Shown piece by piece: positions 6,904 to 15,573 of a stretch of 64,000 nt of DNA (within the stretch, counting starts at the first letter, position 1; the number at the start of each line of letters is the position of its first letter). Location: the NCBI GenBank assembly GCA_045543495.1, contig JAZQMO010000010.1:1-64000 (forward strand), written 5' to 3'. The notes under the pieces were generated by a model. The model worked only from the letters and a program-made list of their open reading frames with translations. It searched no databases and had not been told where the DNA came from. The stretch comes from RGIG5579 sp045543495 (GTDB taxonomy: Bacteria > Bacillota > Clostridia > Oscillospirales > SIG627). A program made the position numbers and the translations under genes.

Positions 6904-7734
6904 ATGCCTGTAAAGATCTATAAGCCGACTACACCCGGCAGAAGAAATATGAGCGTGCAGAGCTTTGCCGAGCTCACCAAGAAGGCTCCCGAGAAGAGCC
7001 TGCTCGAGCCTCTGAAGAAGCACGCAGGCCGCAACAACACCGGCCGCATCACCGTTCGTCATCACGGCGGCGGTAACAGAAGAAAGTACAGAGTCATCGA
7101 CTTCAAGAGAGCAAATCAGAACCCCGCAACCGTAATTGCTCTGGAGTACGATCCCAACAGAACCGCTAATATCGCACTGATCCAGTACGAAGACGGCAAG
7201 AAGAGCTACATCATCGCTCCCGTAGACCTGAAGGTCGGTGATGTGATCACCTCCGGTGCCGAGTCCGATATTAAGCCCGGTAACGCTCTGCCCATCGCCA
7301 ACATCCCCGTAGGTACTCTCATTCACAACATTGAGCTTTACCCCGGCCGTGGCGCACAGATGGTTAGAAGCGCAGGTGCTATGGCTCAGCTCATGGCAAA
7401 GGAAAACGGTATGGCTCAGGTCAGACTCCCCTCCTCCGAGGTTCGTTATGTCCGTCTGGACTGCATCGCAACCATCGGTCAGGTTGGTAATCTGGAGCAT
7501 GAGAACGTAAAGGTCGGTAAGGCCGGTAAGACCAGACACATGGGCATCCGTCCTACCGTTCGCGGTTCCGTTATGAACCCCTGTGATCACCCCCACGGTG
7601 GTGGTGAAGGTCGTTCTCCCATCGGTCGTCCCACTCCTGTTACTCCCTGGGGCAAGCCCACCATGGGTTACAAGACCAGAAACAAGAAGGCGCGCACCAA
7701 TAAGTTTATTGTAAAGCGCCGTAACGATCGCTGA
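6904..7734 (+). CDS. rplB: 50S ribosomal protein L2
   Basis: 276 aa uL2. VRHHGGGNRRKYRVIDFKR and the C-terminal NPCDHPHGGGEGRSPIGRP, which carries the conserved His near the peptidyl transferase centre, are intact. GGAGGT is the binding site. 17 nt separate it from rpsS. Confidence 0.98.
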   Translation: MPVKIYKPTTPGRRNMSVQSFAELTKKAPEKSLLEPLKKHAGRNNTGRITVRHHGGGNRRKYRVIDFKRANQNPATVIALEYDPNRTANIALIQYEDGKKSYIIAPVDLKVGDVITSGAESDIKPGNALPIANIPVGTLIHNIELYPGRGAQMVRSAGAMAQLMAKENGMAQVRLPSSEVRYVRLDCIATIGQVGNLEHENVKVGKAGKTRHMGIRPTVRGSVMNPCDHPHGGGEGRSPIGRPTPVTPWGKPTMGYKTRNKKARTNKFIVKRRNDR

Positions 7735-7751
7735 GAGAGGAGATACTGATT

Positions 7752-8027
7752 ATGTCTAGAAGTGTTAAAAAAGGACCTTTCGTCCAAGAAAAACTTTTTG
7801 CAGCAATCGTTGAGATGAACAACAAGAACGAAAAGAAGGTTATCAAGACCTGGTCCCGTTCTTCCACCATCTTCCCCGAATTCATCGGTCACACCATTGC
7901 TGTTTACGATGGCAGAAAGCATGTTCCGGTATATGTTACCGAGGATATGGTAGGCCACAAGCTGGGTGAGTTCGCTCTGACCCGTACCTTCAAGGGACAT
8001 TCCGGTTCCAAGGTAGCCAACAGCTAA
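7752..8027 (+). CDS. rpsS: 30S ribosomal protein S19
   Basis: 91 aa uS19 of normal size. SRSVKKGPFVQEKL near the start and GHKLGEFALTRTFKGHSG near the end are conserved. Part of the 30S head, next to S13. AGAGGAG precedes the ATG. Confidence 0.98.
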   Translation: MSRSVKKGPFVQEKLFAAIVEMNNKNEKKVIKTWSRSSTIFPEFIGHTIAVYDGRKHVPVYVTEDMVGHKLGEFALTRTFKGHSGSKVANS

Positions 8028-8049
8028 TCTTAAAGGAGGAAACTGACAA

Positions 8050-8409
8050 ATGAACGAAACGGCAAAGAAAAGAGCCGTGGCACACAGAAACGAAGTCCGG
8101 ATTTCTCCGAGAAAAGTTCAGATCGTGCTGGACCTCATCAGAGGAAAAGACGCTGAGCTGGCAAAGGGAATTCTGAAGAACACCACCAAGAGTGCCGCAG
8201 AGCCTATTTTGAAACTTTTGAACGAAGCGTGTGCAAACGCTGAAAACAATTTCCAGATGGACAAGGAAAAGCTTTTTGTTGCTGAGTGCTACGCCACCGC
8301 AGGCACCACCCTGAAGCGCATCAGACCCCGCGCACAGGGCAGAGCATTCCGCATTCTGAAGAGAGCTTCTCACATCACCATCGCAGTAGAAGAGAAAGGA
8401 GGAAATTAA
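8050..8409 (+). CDS. rplV: 50S ribosomal protein L22
   Basis: 119 aa uL22. VRISPRKVQIVLDLIRGKD, the C-terminal IRPRAQGRAFRILKR hairpin that lines the exit tunnel, and HITIAVEEK are all present. Only 3 nt before rpsC, which suggests coupled translation. Confidence 0.98.
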   Translation: MNETAKKRAVAHRNEVRISPRKVQIVLDLIRGKDAELAKGILKNTTKSAAEPILKLLNEACANAENNFQMDKEKLFVAECYATAGTTLKRIRPRAQGRAFRILKRASHITIAVEEKGGN

Positions 8410-8412
8410 GAG

Positions 8413-9183
8413 ATGGGACAGAAAGTAAATCCCCACGGCCTTAGAGTCGGTGTCATCAAGGATTGGGACTCCAGATGGTTTGCTAAGGATGAAGATTTCG
8501 GCGACACTCTTGTTTCCGACTACAAGCTTAGAAAGTATCTGAAGGAAAAGCTGCAGGCTGCAGGCGTTCCCAAGATCGAAATCGAAAGAACCGCTACCAA
8601 GGTTCGTGTTACCATTCACTGTGCAAAGCCCGGTATCATCATCGGCCGTGGCGGCGCAGAGATCGAAAAGCTCCGTGCAGAGCTTGAGAAGATGCTCGGC
8701 AAGTCCGTTGCTGTCAACGTTGCCGAAGTTAAAATGCCCGATATGAACGCACAGCTCGTTGCCGAGAACATTGCCGGTCAGCTGGAGAGAAGAATTTCCT
8801 TCCGCCGTGCCGTAAAGCTTGCCATCGGCAGAACCATGAGACTGGGCGCACGTGGTATCAAGGTATGCGGCTCCGGCCGTATCGGCGGTGCAGAAATCGC
8901 CCGTACCGAGCACTATCACGAGGGTACCATCCCGCTGCAGACCATTCGTGCCGACATTGACTACGGCTTTGCCGAAGCCAATACCACCTACGGTAAGGTT
9001 GGCGTGAAGATCTGGATCTACAGAGGCGAGGTTCTCCAGACTGTAAACCGTACCAACCCCAGAAGAAACGATTTCCGTCAGGATCGTCGTCCCCGTGGCG
9101 ATAGAAAGCCCGGCGACCGCAGAGGCGGGCCTCGTTTCAACAATTCTTCCAGAGAAGGAGGACGCAGAAATGTTAATGCCTAA
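8413..9183 (+). CDS. rpsC: 30S ribosomal protein S3
   Basis: 256 aa uS3. MGQKVNPHGLRVGVIKDWDS opens it, and the KH domain GIIIGRGGAEIEKLR is intact. The C-terminus is an Arg/Gly-rich tail (from about residue 215) longer than in most homologues. This tail overlaps the first 14 nt of rplP. Confidence 0.98.
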   Translation: MGQKVNPHGLRVGVIKDWDSRWFAKDEDFGDTLVSDYKLRKYLKEKLQAAGVPKIEIERTATKVRVTIHCAKPGIIIGRGGAEIEKLRAELEKMLGKSVAVNVAEVKMPDMNAQLVAENIAGQLERRISFRRAVKLAIGRTMRLGARGIKVCGSGRIGGAEIARTEHYHEGTIPLQTIRADIDYGFAEANTTYGKVGVKIWIYRGEVLQTVNRTNPRRNDFRQDRRPRGDRKPGDRRGGPRFNNSSREGGRRNVNA

Positions 9184-9595
9184 GAGAGTAAAATTCCGTC
9201 GCGTTCACCGTGGAAGATTGACCGGTAAGGCTTATAGAGGCAACAAGGTTACCAACGGTACCTACGGTCTGATGGCACTCGAGCCCGCTTGGATCACCTC
9301 CAACCAGATCGAGGCTGCCCGTATTGCAATGACCCGTTACATCAAGCGTGGCGGTCAGGTTTGGATCAAGATCTTCCCTGACAAGCCCATCACCGAAAAG
9401 CCTGCAGAAACTCGAATGGGTTCCGGTAAAGGTTCTCCCGAGTATTGGGTTGCAGTTGTGAAGCCCGGCAGAGTAATGTTCGAGATGGACGGCATCAGCG
9501 AAGAAGTTGCAAAGGAAGCAATGCGTCTTGCTTCTCATAAGCTTCCGATCAAGTGTAAATTCGTAACCAAGGAAGTTAAGGAGGATACACTGTGA
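9170..9595 (+). CDS. rplP: 50S ribosomal protein L16
   Basis: 141 aa uL16. The start MLMPKRVKFRRVHRG fixes the ATG at 9170, with GAAGGAGGA upstream inside rpsC; the frame is open farther upstream but that part is only rpsC read out of frame. RMGSGKGSPEYWVAVVKPG is the typical A-site loop. Confidence 0.98.
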   Translation: MLMPKRVKFRRVHRGRLTGKAYRGNKVTNGTYGLMALEPAWITSNQIEAARIAMTRYIKRGGQVWIKIFPDKPITEKPAETRMGSGKGSPEYWVAVVKPGRVMFEMDGISEEVAKEAMRLASHKLPIKCKFVTKEVKEDTL

Positions 9596-9807
9596 TGAAA
9601 CTTAACGAAATCAGAGAAAAGAATATTGACGAGTTGAATGCAGAGCTTGTAGCAAAGAAAGAAGAGCTTTTCAACCTCCGCTTCCAGCACGCCATCAATC
9701 AGCTTGAGAACCCTCAGAAGATCGTAGAGGCCCGCAAGACCATTGCCCGCCTGATGACTGTGATCCGCGAGAAGGAAATCCAGGCCGATAAAGACTCCGC
9801 TCAGTAA
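9595..9807 (+). CDS. rpmC: 50S ribosomal protein L29
   Basis: 70 aa uL29, two helices: MKLNEIREKNIDELNAEL and ELFNLRFQHAINQLENP. The ATG at 9595 shares its first base with the TGA of rplP (TGATG). A GTG at 9592 would add one residue and cannot be excluded. Docks near the tunnel exit beside L23. Confidence 0.95.
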   Translation: MKLNEIREKNIDELNAELVAKKEELFNLRFQHAINQLENPQKIVEARKTIARLMTVIREKEIQADKDSAQ

Positions 9808-9820
9808 TTAAAGGAGAATT

Positions 9821-10081
9821 ATGATCATGGATAGAAACCTTAGAAAGACCCGTGTAGGAAAGGTCGTTTCCAATGCTACCGATAAGACCATCGTGGTTGC
9901 AATCGAGGACAACGTAAAGCACCCCCTCTACTCTAAGATCATCAAGCAGACCGTGAAGTTCATGGCTCACGATGAGAACAACGAGTGCGGTGTTGGTGAC
10001 AAGGTTGAGATCATGGAAACCAGACCCCTTTCCAAGAATAAAAGATGGCGCCTTGTGAGAATCATCGAAAAGGCGAAATAA
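9821..10081 (+). CDS. rpsQ: 30S ribosomal protein S17
   Basis: 86 aa uS17. RKTRVGKVVSNATDKTIVVAIE and LSKNKRWRLVRIIEKAK are diagnostic. The ATG at 9821 is 4 nt from AAGGAG; the ATG at 9827 (MDRNLRKTRVG) is nearly as good and may be the true start. Confidence 0.97.
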   Translation: MIMDRNLRKTRVGKVVSNATDKTIVVAIEDNVKHPLYSKIIKQTVKFMAHDENNECGVGDKVEIMETRPLSKNKRWRLVRIIEKAK

Positions 10082-10103
10082 ACCTGATTGGAGGTAACGA
10101 AAA

Positions 10104-10472
10104 GTGATTCAGCAGCAGAGCTTAATGAAGGTCGCTGACAACACCGGCGCAAAAGAGCTGATGTGCATCCGAGTTCTCGGCGGCACCGGCAGACGTTATG
10201 CCGGCATCGGTGACGTTGTAGTCTGTGCAGTTAAAAAAGCGGCCCCCGGTGGTATGGTAAAGAAGGGCGACGTTGTGAAAGCCGTTGTCGTCAGAACCGT
10301 ACAGCCCACCCGCAGACCTGACGGATCTTATGTAAGATTCGATGAAAATGCGGCCGTTATCATTAAAGAAGACAAGAACCCCAGGGGAACCCGAATTTTC
10401 GGACCGGTTGCAAGAGAGCTTCGTGATAAAGATTATCTGAAGATCCTCTCCCTTGCTCCCGAAGTACTCTGA
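10104..10472 (+). CDS. rplN: 50S ribosomal protein L14
   Basis: 122 aa uL14 with a GTG start that reads IQQQSLMKVADNTGAKELM. GGTGRRYAGIGDVVVCAVKKA and ARELRDKDYLKILSLAPEVL are conserved. The binding site is TTGGAGGT. An unusually long 88-nt gap with a small reading frame follows before rplX. Confidence 0.98.
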   Translation: MIQQQSLMKVADNTGAKELMCIRVLGGTGRRYAGIGDVVVCAVKKAAPGGMVKKGDVVKAVVVRTVQPTRRPDGSYVRFDENAAVIIKEDKNPRGTRIFGPVARELRDKDYLKILSLAPEVL

Positions 10473-10508
10473 TTCCTGTCACACCGAATAGTAACTTACG
10501 GAAGGAGA

Positions 10509-10556
10509 ATGGCGCTGAGCAATCCCGAAGAGAGAATTGTAGGCAGCGCTTCGTGA
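10509..10556 (+). CDS. Putative 15-codon leader peptide upstream of rplX
   Basis: In the 88-nt rplN-rplX gap, GAAGGAG (10501-10507) precedes an ATG at 10509 that reads MALSNPEERIVGSAS and stops with TGA at 10554-10556, 4 nt before the rplX ATG and in a different frame. rplX has no purine-rich binding site of its own close by. The ends of the small frame, GCGCTG (10512-10517) and CAGCGC (10544-10549), can pair. This looks like a coupling peptide: ribosomes ending here would reinitiate at rplX. Coding status is inferred only. Confidence 0.45.
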   Translation: MALSNPEERIVGSAS

Positions 10557-10560
10557 GAAA

Positions 10561-10902
10561 ATGAACAATAAGCTTCACATTAAAAAAGGCGATACGGTCG
10601 TTTTGAATGTTGGCAGCTATTCCAACAAGTTCACTAAGCCCGGCACTCCCAAGACCGGTAAGGTTCTGGAAGTCAGCCCCAAGGAAGGCAAAGTGATCGT
10701 GGAAGGCATCAATATGGTGTCCAAGCACGTGAAGCCCAGAAAGCAGGGCGAGAACGGCGGTATCGTGAAGGCAGAGGCTCCCATCAATGCATGCAAGGTT
10801 AGCCTCTACTGCCCCAAGTGCGCCAAGGGCGTAAGAGTTAAGATCAAGGTCGATGGCGACAAGAAGACCCGCGTTTGTGCAAAATGCGGTCAGGAACTGT
10901 AA
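10561..10902 (+). CDS. rplX: 50S ribosomal protein L24
   Basis: 113 aa uL24. The KOW motif KKGDTVVLNVGSYSNK and GKTGKVLEVSPKEGKVIVEG lead, and the C-terminus has CPKCAKGVRV...CAKCGQEL, a zinc ribbon-like CxxC pair. The start lacks a close Shine-Dalgarno sequence; expression probably depends on the small frame ending 4 nt upstream. Confidence 0.97.
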   Translation: MNNKLHIKKGDTVVLNVGSYSNKFTKPGTPKTGKVLEVSPKEGKVIVEGINMVSKHVKPRKQGENGGIVKAEAPINACKVSLYCPKCAKGVRVKIKVDGDKKTRVCAKCGQEL

Positions 10903-10916
10903 GGGAGGAAAGCAAA

Positions 10917-11456
10917 ATGGCTAAAATGAAAGAGTTTTACACCAAAGAAGTTGCTCCCGCTCTTATGGAGGAGTTCAAGTACAAGAGCGTTATGCAGATC
11001 CCCAAGATCGACAAGATCGTGGTGAATGTAGGCGCAGGCGAGGCAAAGGAAAATGCCAAGGTCATCGATAACATTATCGACGATCTGTCCGCTATTACCG
11101 GTCAGAAGGCAGTTCCCACCTACGCAAAGAAATCCGTTGCAAACTTTAAGATCCGTCAGGGTCAGAAGATCGGTGCAAAGGTGACTCTCCGTGGCGAGAT
11201 CATGTATGAGTTCATCGACCGTCTGTTCCACCTGGCTCTTCCCAGAGTTCGTGACTTCAAGGGCATCAACCCCGACGCATTCGACGGACGCGGAAACTAC
11301 TCTCTCGGTATCAAAGAGCAGTTGATCTTCCCCGAAATCGAGTATGACAAGATTGATAAGATCCGTGGTATGGACATCGTGTTCGTAACCACCGCTAACA
11401 CCGACGAGGAAGCTCGCAAGCTTCTGGCGCTTATGGGCGCTCCGTTTGCAAGATAA
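10917..11456 (+). CDS. rplE: 50S ribosomal protein L5
   Basis: 179 aa uL5. MAKMKEFYTKEVAPALMEEF, NFKIRQGQKIGAKVTLRG and NYSLGIKEQLIFPEIEYD are diagnostic; it binds 5S rRNA. The ATG at 10917 follows GGGAGGAAAG; an upstream in-frame extension would read through the end of rplX and is rejected. Confidence 0.98.
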   Translation: MAKMKEFYTKEVAPALMEEFKYKSVMQIPKIDKIVVNVGAGEAKENAKVIDNIIDDLSAITGQKAVPTYAKKSVANFKIRQGQKIGAKVTLRGEIMYEFIDRLFHLALPRVRDFKGINPDAFDGRGNYSLGIKEQLIFPEIEYDKIDKIRGMDIVFVTTANTDEEARKLLALMGAPFAR

Positions 11457-11477
11457 GGTTAAGGAGGAAAGAGTAAA

Positions 11478-11663
11478 ATGGCAAAGAAAGCAATGATTCT
11501 CAAGCAGCAGAAGAAGCAGAAGTTCTCCACCAGAGAGTACACCAGATGCAAGATCTGCGGCCGTCCCCATGCCTATCTTCGCAAATTCGGTATCTGCCGT
11601 ATCTGCTTCCGTGAATTGGCCTATAAGGGTCAGATCCCCGGTGTCAGAAAGGCAAGCTGGTAA
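11478..11663 (+). CDS. rpsN: 30S ribosomal protein S14, zinc type
   Basis: 61 aa uS14 of the short Z type, with CKIC and CRIC zinc ligands and GRPHAYLRKFGICR. The zinc-containing form usually alternates with a zinc-free paralogue under zinc starvation; no such copy lies in the window. Confidence 0.98.
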   Translation: MAKKAMILKQQKKQKFSTREYTRCKICGRPHAYLRKFGICRICFRELAYKGQIPGVRKASW

Positions 11664-11686
11664 AATACCGGCATTATGTGTTCAAG

Positions 11687-11700
11687 TGCGCTTCGGCGCA
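11687..11700 (+). repeat. UUCG-capped hairpin between rpsN and rpsH
   Basis: TGCGC TTCG GCGCA forms a short, very stable C(UUCG)G tetraloop hairpin in the 67-nt gap. No T-run follows. It may be an mRNA stability or processing element. Confidence 0.5.
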
Positions 11701-11730
11701 AACTAAATGCAATCAGGAGGAAAAATTAAA

Positions 11731-12129
11731 ATGCAAATTTCAGACGTTATTGCTGATATGCTCACCCGTATCAGAAACGCAAATGCTGCAAAGCATGAAA
11801 AAGTAGATATCCCCAATTCCAATATGAAGAAGGCAATTGCTCAGATCCTGTTGGACGAGAGTTATATCAAAGGTTTTGAGGTCGTGGACAACGGCAACCA
11901 GGGCATCATCCGTGTGACCCTGAAGTACGGTCCCAACAAGCAGCGCATCATTCAGGGCATCCGCAGAGTATCCAAGCCCGGTCTTCGTATCTACGCAAGC
12001 TGCGAAGAGATCCCTCAGGTTATGCACGGACTCGGTGTTGCCATCGTTTCCACTTCTAAGGGCATCATGACCGATCGTGCTGCAAGAAAAGCAAACGTTG
12101 GCGGCGAAGTGCTCGCTTTCGTTTGGTAA
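11731..12129 (+). CDS. rpsH: 30S ribosomal protein S8
   Basis: 132 aa uS8. ISDVIADMLTRIRNANAAKH and the C-terminal IVSTSKGIMTDRAARKANVG are conserved. The ATG at 11731 has AGGAGG upstream. S8 is the repressor of the spc operon in E. coli by binding near rplE; no matching fold was searched for here. Confidence 0.98.
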   Translation: MQISDVIADMLTRIRNANAAKHEKVDIPNSNMKKAIAQILLDESYIKGFEVVDNGNQGIIRVTLKYGPNKQRIIQGIRRVSKPGLRIYASCEEIPQVMHGLGVAIVSTSKGIMTDRAARKANVGGEVLAFVW

Positions 12130-12144
12130 GGGAGGGGAAGAGAT

Positions 12145-12681
12145 ATGTCAAGAATTGGATTGAAACCCATTGCAGTTCCCGCCGGTGTTAAGGTTACCGT
12201 AAACGGTAATGCCGTAACCGTACAGGGACCCAAGGGCACCCTCACAAGAGATGTTCATCCCATGATGAAGGTGGAAGTCGGCGCAGCCGAAGTAACCGTA
12301 TCCCGTCCCAACGACGAAAAGACCGCTAAGAGCCTTCACGGCCTGACCCGTACCCTTATTGCCAACATGGTAGAAGGTGTTACCAACGGCTACAAGAAGG
12401 AGCTGGAGATCAGCGAAGGCGGCTACCGTGTAGCAAAGAAGGGCAATCAGATCGTGATGAACCTTGGCTTCTCTCATGACGTGATCATGACCGAGGGCGA
12501 CGGAATCACCTTCGAGGTTCCCGATGCCAACCACATCACTGTTTGCGGTATCGACAAGCAGAAGGTAGGCCAGATTGCTGCCGAAGTTCGTGGTAAGAGA
12601 CCCCCCGAACCCTACCTGGGCAAGGGTATCAAGTATGTTGGCGAGCGTATTCGCCGCAAATCCGGTAAGGCCGGCAAATAA
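12145..12681 (+). CDS. rplF: 50S ribosomal protein L6
   Basis: 178 aa uL6. SRIGLKPIAVPAGVKVTV, the internal duplication typical of L6, and KRPPEPYLGKGIKYVGERI are present. GGGAGGGGAAG is the binding site. Located near the sarcin-ricin loop in the 50S subunit. Confidence 0.98.
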   Translation: MSRIGLKPIAVPAGVKVTVNGNAVTVQGPKGTLTRDVHPMMKVEVGAAEVTVSRPNDEKTAKSLHGLTRTLIANMVEGVTNGYKKELEISEGGYRVAKKGNQIVMNLGFSHDVIMTEGDGITFEVPDANHITVCGIDKQKVGQIAAEVRGKRPPEPYLGKGIKYVGERIRRKSGKAGK

Positions 12682-12699
12682 GGAAAGGAGTGGAATAGA

Positions 12700-13059
12700 A
12701 TGGTTTCTCGCGTTGATACGAATAAAAAGCGTATTAGAAGACATAAAAGAGTTCGCGGTAAGATTTTCGGAACCGCTCAAAAGCCGAGACTTTGCGTTTT
12801 CAGATCCCTCAAGAACATCTATGCTCAGGTGATCGATGACGAAAACGGCAAGACTCTCGCCTCCGCTTCCTCTCTGGATAAGGAATTCAATCAGTACGGC
12901 GGCAACAAAGAGGCCGCAAAGCTTGTGGGCCAGGCAGTTGCCAAGGCAGCTCTTGAAAAGGGCATTACCGAGGTAGTGTTCGACCGTGGCGGGTACATCT
13001 TCCACGGAAGAGTTCAGGAACTTGCTGAAGGTGCCCGCGAAGCTGGGTTAAAATTCTAA
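12700..13059 (+). CDS. rplR: 50S ribosomal protein L18
   Basis: 119 aa uL18. RRHKRVRGKIFGTAQKPRL, VFRSLKNIYAQVIDD and FDRGGYIFHGRVQELAEGAR are diagnostic; it binds 5S rRNA with L5. AAAGGAG precedes the ATG. Confidence 0.98.
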   Translation: MVSRVDTNKKRIRRHKRVRGKIFGTAQKPRLCVFRSLKNIYAQVIDDENGKTLASASSLDKEFNQYGGNKEAAKLVGQAVAKAALEKGITEVVFDRGGYIFHGRVQELAEGAREAGLKF

Positions 13060-13072
13060 GGGAGGAAATGAT

Positions 13073-13576
13073 ATGGCACAGAAAATTGATGCGGCTACTC
13101 TCGATCTGAGAGAAGACGTAGTATACACCAAAAGCGTTTCCAAAACCGTAAAGGGCGGCCGTGTTCGTAAGTTCTCCGCACTGGTTGTTGTGGGTGACGG
13201 TCAGGGTCACGTAGGCTACGGCCTCGGAAAAGCATCCGAGCGTCCCGAAGCAGTCCGCAAGGGCGTGGAAGACGCAAAGAAAAATATGATCGAAGTTTCC
13301 ATGAAGGGAACCACGATTCCTCACGAGATTATCGGTGAATTCGGCGCAGGCCGCGTTCTGTTGAAGCCCGCTCCCAAGGGTACCGGTATCATCGCAGGCG
13401 GTAAGGTTAAGAGTGTTCTGCAGCTGGCAGGCATTTCTGACATCCGTGCAAAGTGCCTGGGTACCAACAACCCCGGCAACGTTGTCAAAGCTACTTTTGA
13501 AGGACTTCGCACCCTCCGCTCCGCTCAGCAGGTTGCTGAAATGCGCGGCAAGAGTGTAGAGGAAATTCTGAACTGA
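13073..13576 (+). CDS. rpsE: 30S ribosomal protein S5
   Basis: 167 aa uS5. RVRKFSALVVVGDGQGHVG begins the dsRBD-like fold, and GRVLLKPAPKGTGIIAGG is the conserved loop involved in decoding accuracy. 13 nt after rplR. Confidence 0.98.
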   Translation: MAQKIDAATLDLREDVVYTKSVSKTVKGGRVRKFSALVVVGDGQGHVGYGLGKASERPEAVRKGVEDAKKNMIEVSMKGTTIPHEIIGEFGAGRVLLKPAPKGTGIIAGGKVKSVLQLAGISDIRAKCLGTNNPGNVVKATFEGLRTLRSAQQVAEMRGKSVEEILN

Positions 13577-13592
13577 ACGAGGAGGAGAAACA

Positions 13593-13769
13593 ATGGCTCT
13601 TAAAATTACGCTCGAGAAAAGCCTTATCGGCAGACTCGAAAAGCAGAAGAAGACTGCTGCTTCTCTCGGTCTGAAGAAGATCGGCGATTTCACCGTTCAG
13701 GAAGACAACGCAGCAGTGAAGGGCAAAATCGAAGTGATCAAGCACATGGTCCGCGTCGAGAACGCCTGA
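13593..13769 (+). CDS. rpmD: 50S ribosomal protein L30
   Basis: 58 aa uL30: LKITLEKSLIGRLEKQKKT, then LGLKKIGDFTVQEDNAAVKG and IEVIKHMVRVENA. AACGAGGAGGAG is the binding site. Between rpsE and rplO as is standard. Confidence 0.97.
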   Translation: MALKITLEKSLIGRLEKQKKTAASLGLKKIGDFTVQEDNAAVKGKIEVIKHMVRVENA

Positions 13770-13787
13770 GAAAAATAGGAGGAACAT

Positions 13788-14231
13788 ATGAAGCTTCATG
13801 AATTAGCTCCCGCAGTGCCTACCAAAAAGGCATGGCGCAAGGGCAGAGGACCCGGCTCCGGAAACGGTAAGACCGGCGGCCGTGGACACAAGGGCCAGCA
13901 GGCTCGTTCCGGCGGCGGTGTTCGCATCGGATTCGAAGGCGGCCAGATGCCCGCATACAGAAGACTTCCCAAGAGAGGATTCAACAACGCAAGATTCGCT
14001 ACCGAGTACGCTATCGTAAATCTTTCCGTTCTGGACAAGTTTTTCGAGGACGGTGCCGTAGTTGATCTGGTTGCTCTCGTGGAAGCAAATTTGATTACGA
14101 AGCCGCTCGACGGCCTGAAGGTTCTCGGAAACGGCAATTTGACCAAAAAGTTGACCGTAAAAGCCCACAAGGTTTCCGATGCCGCCAAGGCAAAGATTGA
14201 GGCAGCCGGCGGAACGGTTGAGGTGATCTGA
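13788..14231 (+). CDS. rplO: 50S ribosomal protein L15
   Basis: 147 aa uL15. MKLHELAPAVPTKKAWRKG, the Gly-rich GGRGHKGQQARSGGGVRIGF and GGQMPAYRRLPKRGF are diagnostic. Its stop is only 1 nt before the GTG of secY. Confidence 0.98.
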   Translation: MKLHELAPAVPTKKAWRKGRGPGSGNGKTGGRGHKGQQARSGGGVRIGFEGGQMPAYRRLPKRGFNNARFATEYAIVNLSVLDKFFEDGAVVDLVALVEANLITKPLDGLKVLGNGNLTKKLTVKAHKVSDAAKAKIEAAGGTVEVI

Positions 14232-14232
14232 A

Positions 14233-15567
14233 GTGCTGAAAACATTTGCCAATGCTTGGAAACTTCCTGATCTCCGCAGAAAGCTCCTCTTCACCTTGTT
14301 CATCATCGTGATCTACCGTATCGGCTGCGTATTGCCGGTTCCCTTTATCGATCCCGGTGCTATTGAAGATTGGTTTAATACGGAGACTTCAGGAACGATG
14401 CTCCAGTATTTGAACATTCTGTCAGGTAGTGCTTTCTCCCAAGCAACTTTGTTTGCACTTTCTGTATCCCCTTACATTACCTCCTCCATCGTCATTCAGC
14501 TTCTGACCATTGCGATCCCCGCATTGGAAAGACTGTCGAAGGACGGCGAGGAAGGCAAGAAGAAAATTACTCAGATCACCCGCTATACCACCGTCGGTAT
14601 TGCTCTGATGACCTCTTACGGCTACTATGTAACCCTGAAGAGCAGCTCCATCAATGCAATTTCCGATCCCAACTGGTTTAAGGCGATCGTGATCATCTCC
14701 TGCCACTGTGCAGGCGCAGCTCTTATTATGTGGCTGGCTGAAAGAATCAATGAAAACGGCATTGGAAACGGTATCTCCATGATCCTCTTTGCCAACATCA
14801 TTGCAGCTCTGCCTACGATGGTCACCGGCTTTGTGAAGACCCTGAACCTTTCCGGCGGAGAGGTTTCCTTCAAGAGTGTAACGCAGACCATCCTGGTTTA
14901 TGCTTTGTTTGTTGTGATCGCAGTTCTCATCGTGGCCTTCGTTGTCTTTATGACCGAGTCTGAGAGAAAGATCACCGTTCAGTATGCAAAGCGTGTGGTC
15001 GGTCGTAAAATGTACGGCGGCCAGAGCACTCACCTTCCCATCAAGCTGAATATGTCCGGTGTAATGCCCATCATCTTTGCTTCCAGCATTCTGATGCTGC
15101 CGGCTACCATCGCAATGTTCTTCCCGGATCCCGCAGAGGGAAGCTTCTGGGCAGGATTTTTGGGACTGTTCAGCACCACCAACATTGTATATGTTCTCGT
15201 AGAATTGGTTCTGATCATTGCCTTCTCTTACTTCTACCTGGCAATTTCCTTCAACCCTGTTGAGGTTGCCAACAACCTGAAGAAGAACGGTGGCTTCATT
15301 CCCGGACTTCGTCCCGGAAAGCCCACCAGCGACTTCATCGCCAGCTCTTTGAAGAAGATCACCCTCATCGGTGCATTCTTCCTGGCCGTGATCGCAGTGC
15401 TTCCTATGCTGATCAACATCATCTCCTCCTTGGTAGGCGGTGTTGACCTGGGTAGCGTATCCTTCGGTGGTACCTCCATGCTGATCGTAGTCGGCGTGGT
15501 TCTGGAAACCGTAAGAGATTTGGAATCTCAGATCACCATGAGACATTACAAAGGCTTTCTTGGATAA
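14233..15567 (+). CDS. secY: Preprotein translocase subunit SecY
   Basis: 444 aa with ten membrane segments. RRKLLFTLFIIVIYRIGCVLPVP, the plug-region SGSAFSQATLFALSVSPYI and the cytoplasmic loop GGFIPGLRPGKPTSDF followed by a C-terminal ESQITMRHYKGFLG are typical. It forms the membrane channel that works with SecA and the SRP receptor. GTG start 1 nt after rplO, so translation is almost certainly coupled. Confidence 0.98.
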   Translation: MLKTFANAWKLPDLRRKLLFTLFIIVIYRIGCVLPVPFIDPGAIEDWFNTETSGTMLQYLNILSGSAFSQATLFALSVSPYITSSIVIQLLTIAIPALERLSKDGEEGKKKITQITRYTTVGIALMTSYGYYVTLKSSSINAISDPNWFKAIVIISCHCAGAALIMWLAERINENGIGNGISMILFANIIAALPTMVTGFVKTLNLSGGEVSFKSVTQTILVYALFVVIAVLIVAFVVFMTESERKITVQYAKRVVGRKMYGGQSTHLPIKLNMSGVMPIIFASSILMLPATIAMFFPDPAEGSFWAGFLGLFSTTNIVYVLVELVLIIAFSYFYLAISFNPVEVANNLKKNGGFIPGLRPGKPTSDFIASSLKKITLIGAFFLAVIAVLPMLINIISSLVGGVDLGSVSFGGTSMLIVVGVVLETVRDLESQITMRHYKGFLG

Positions 15568-15573
15568 TCTGCA

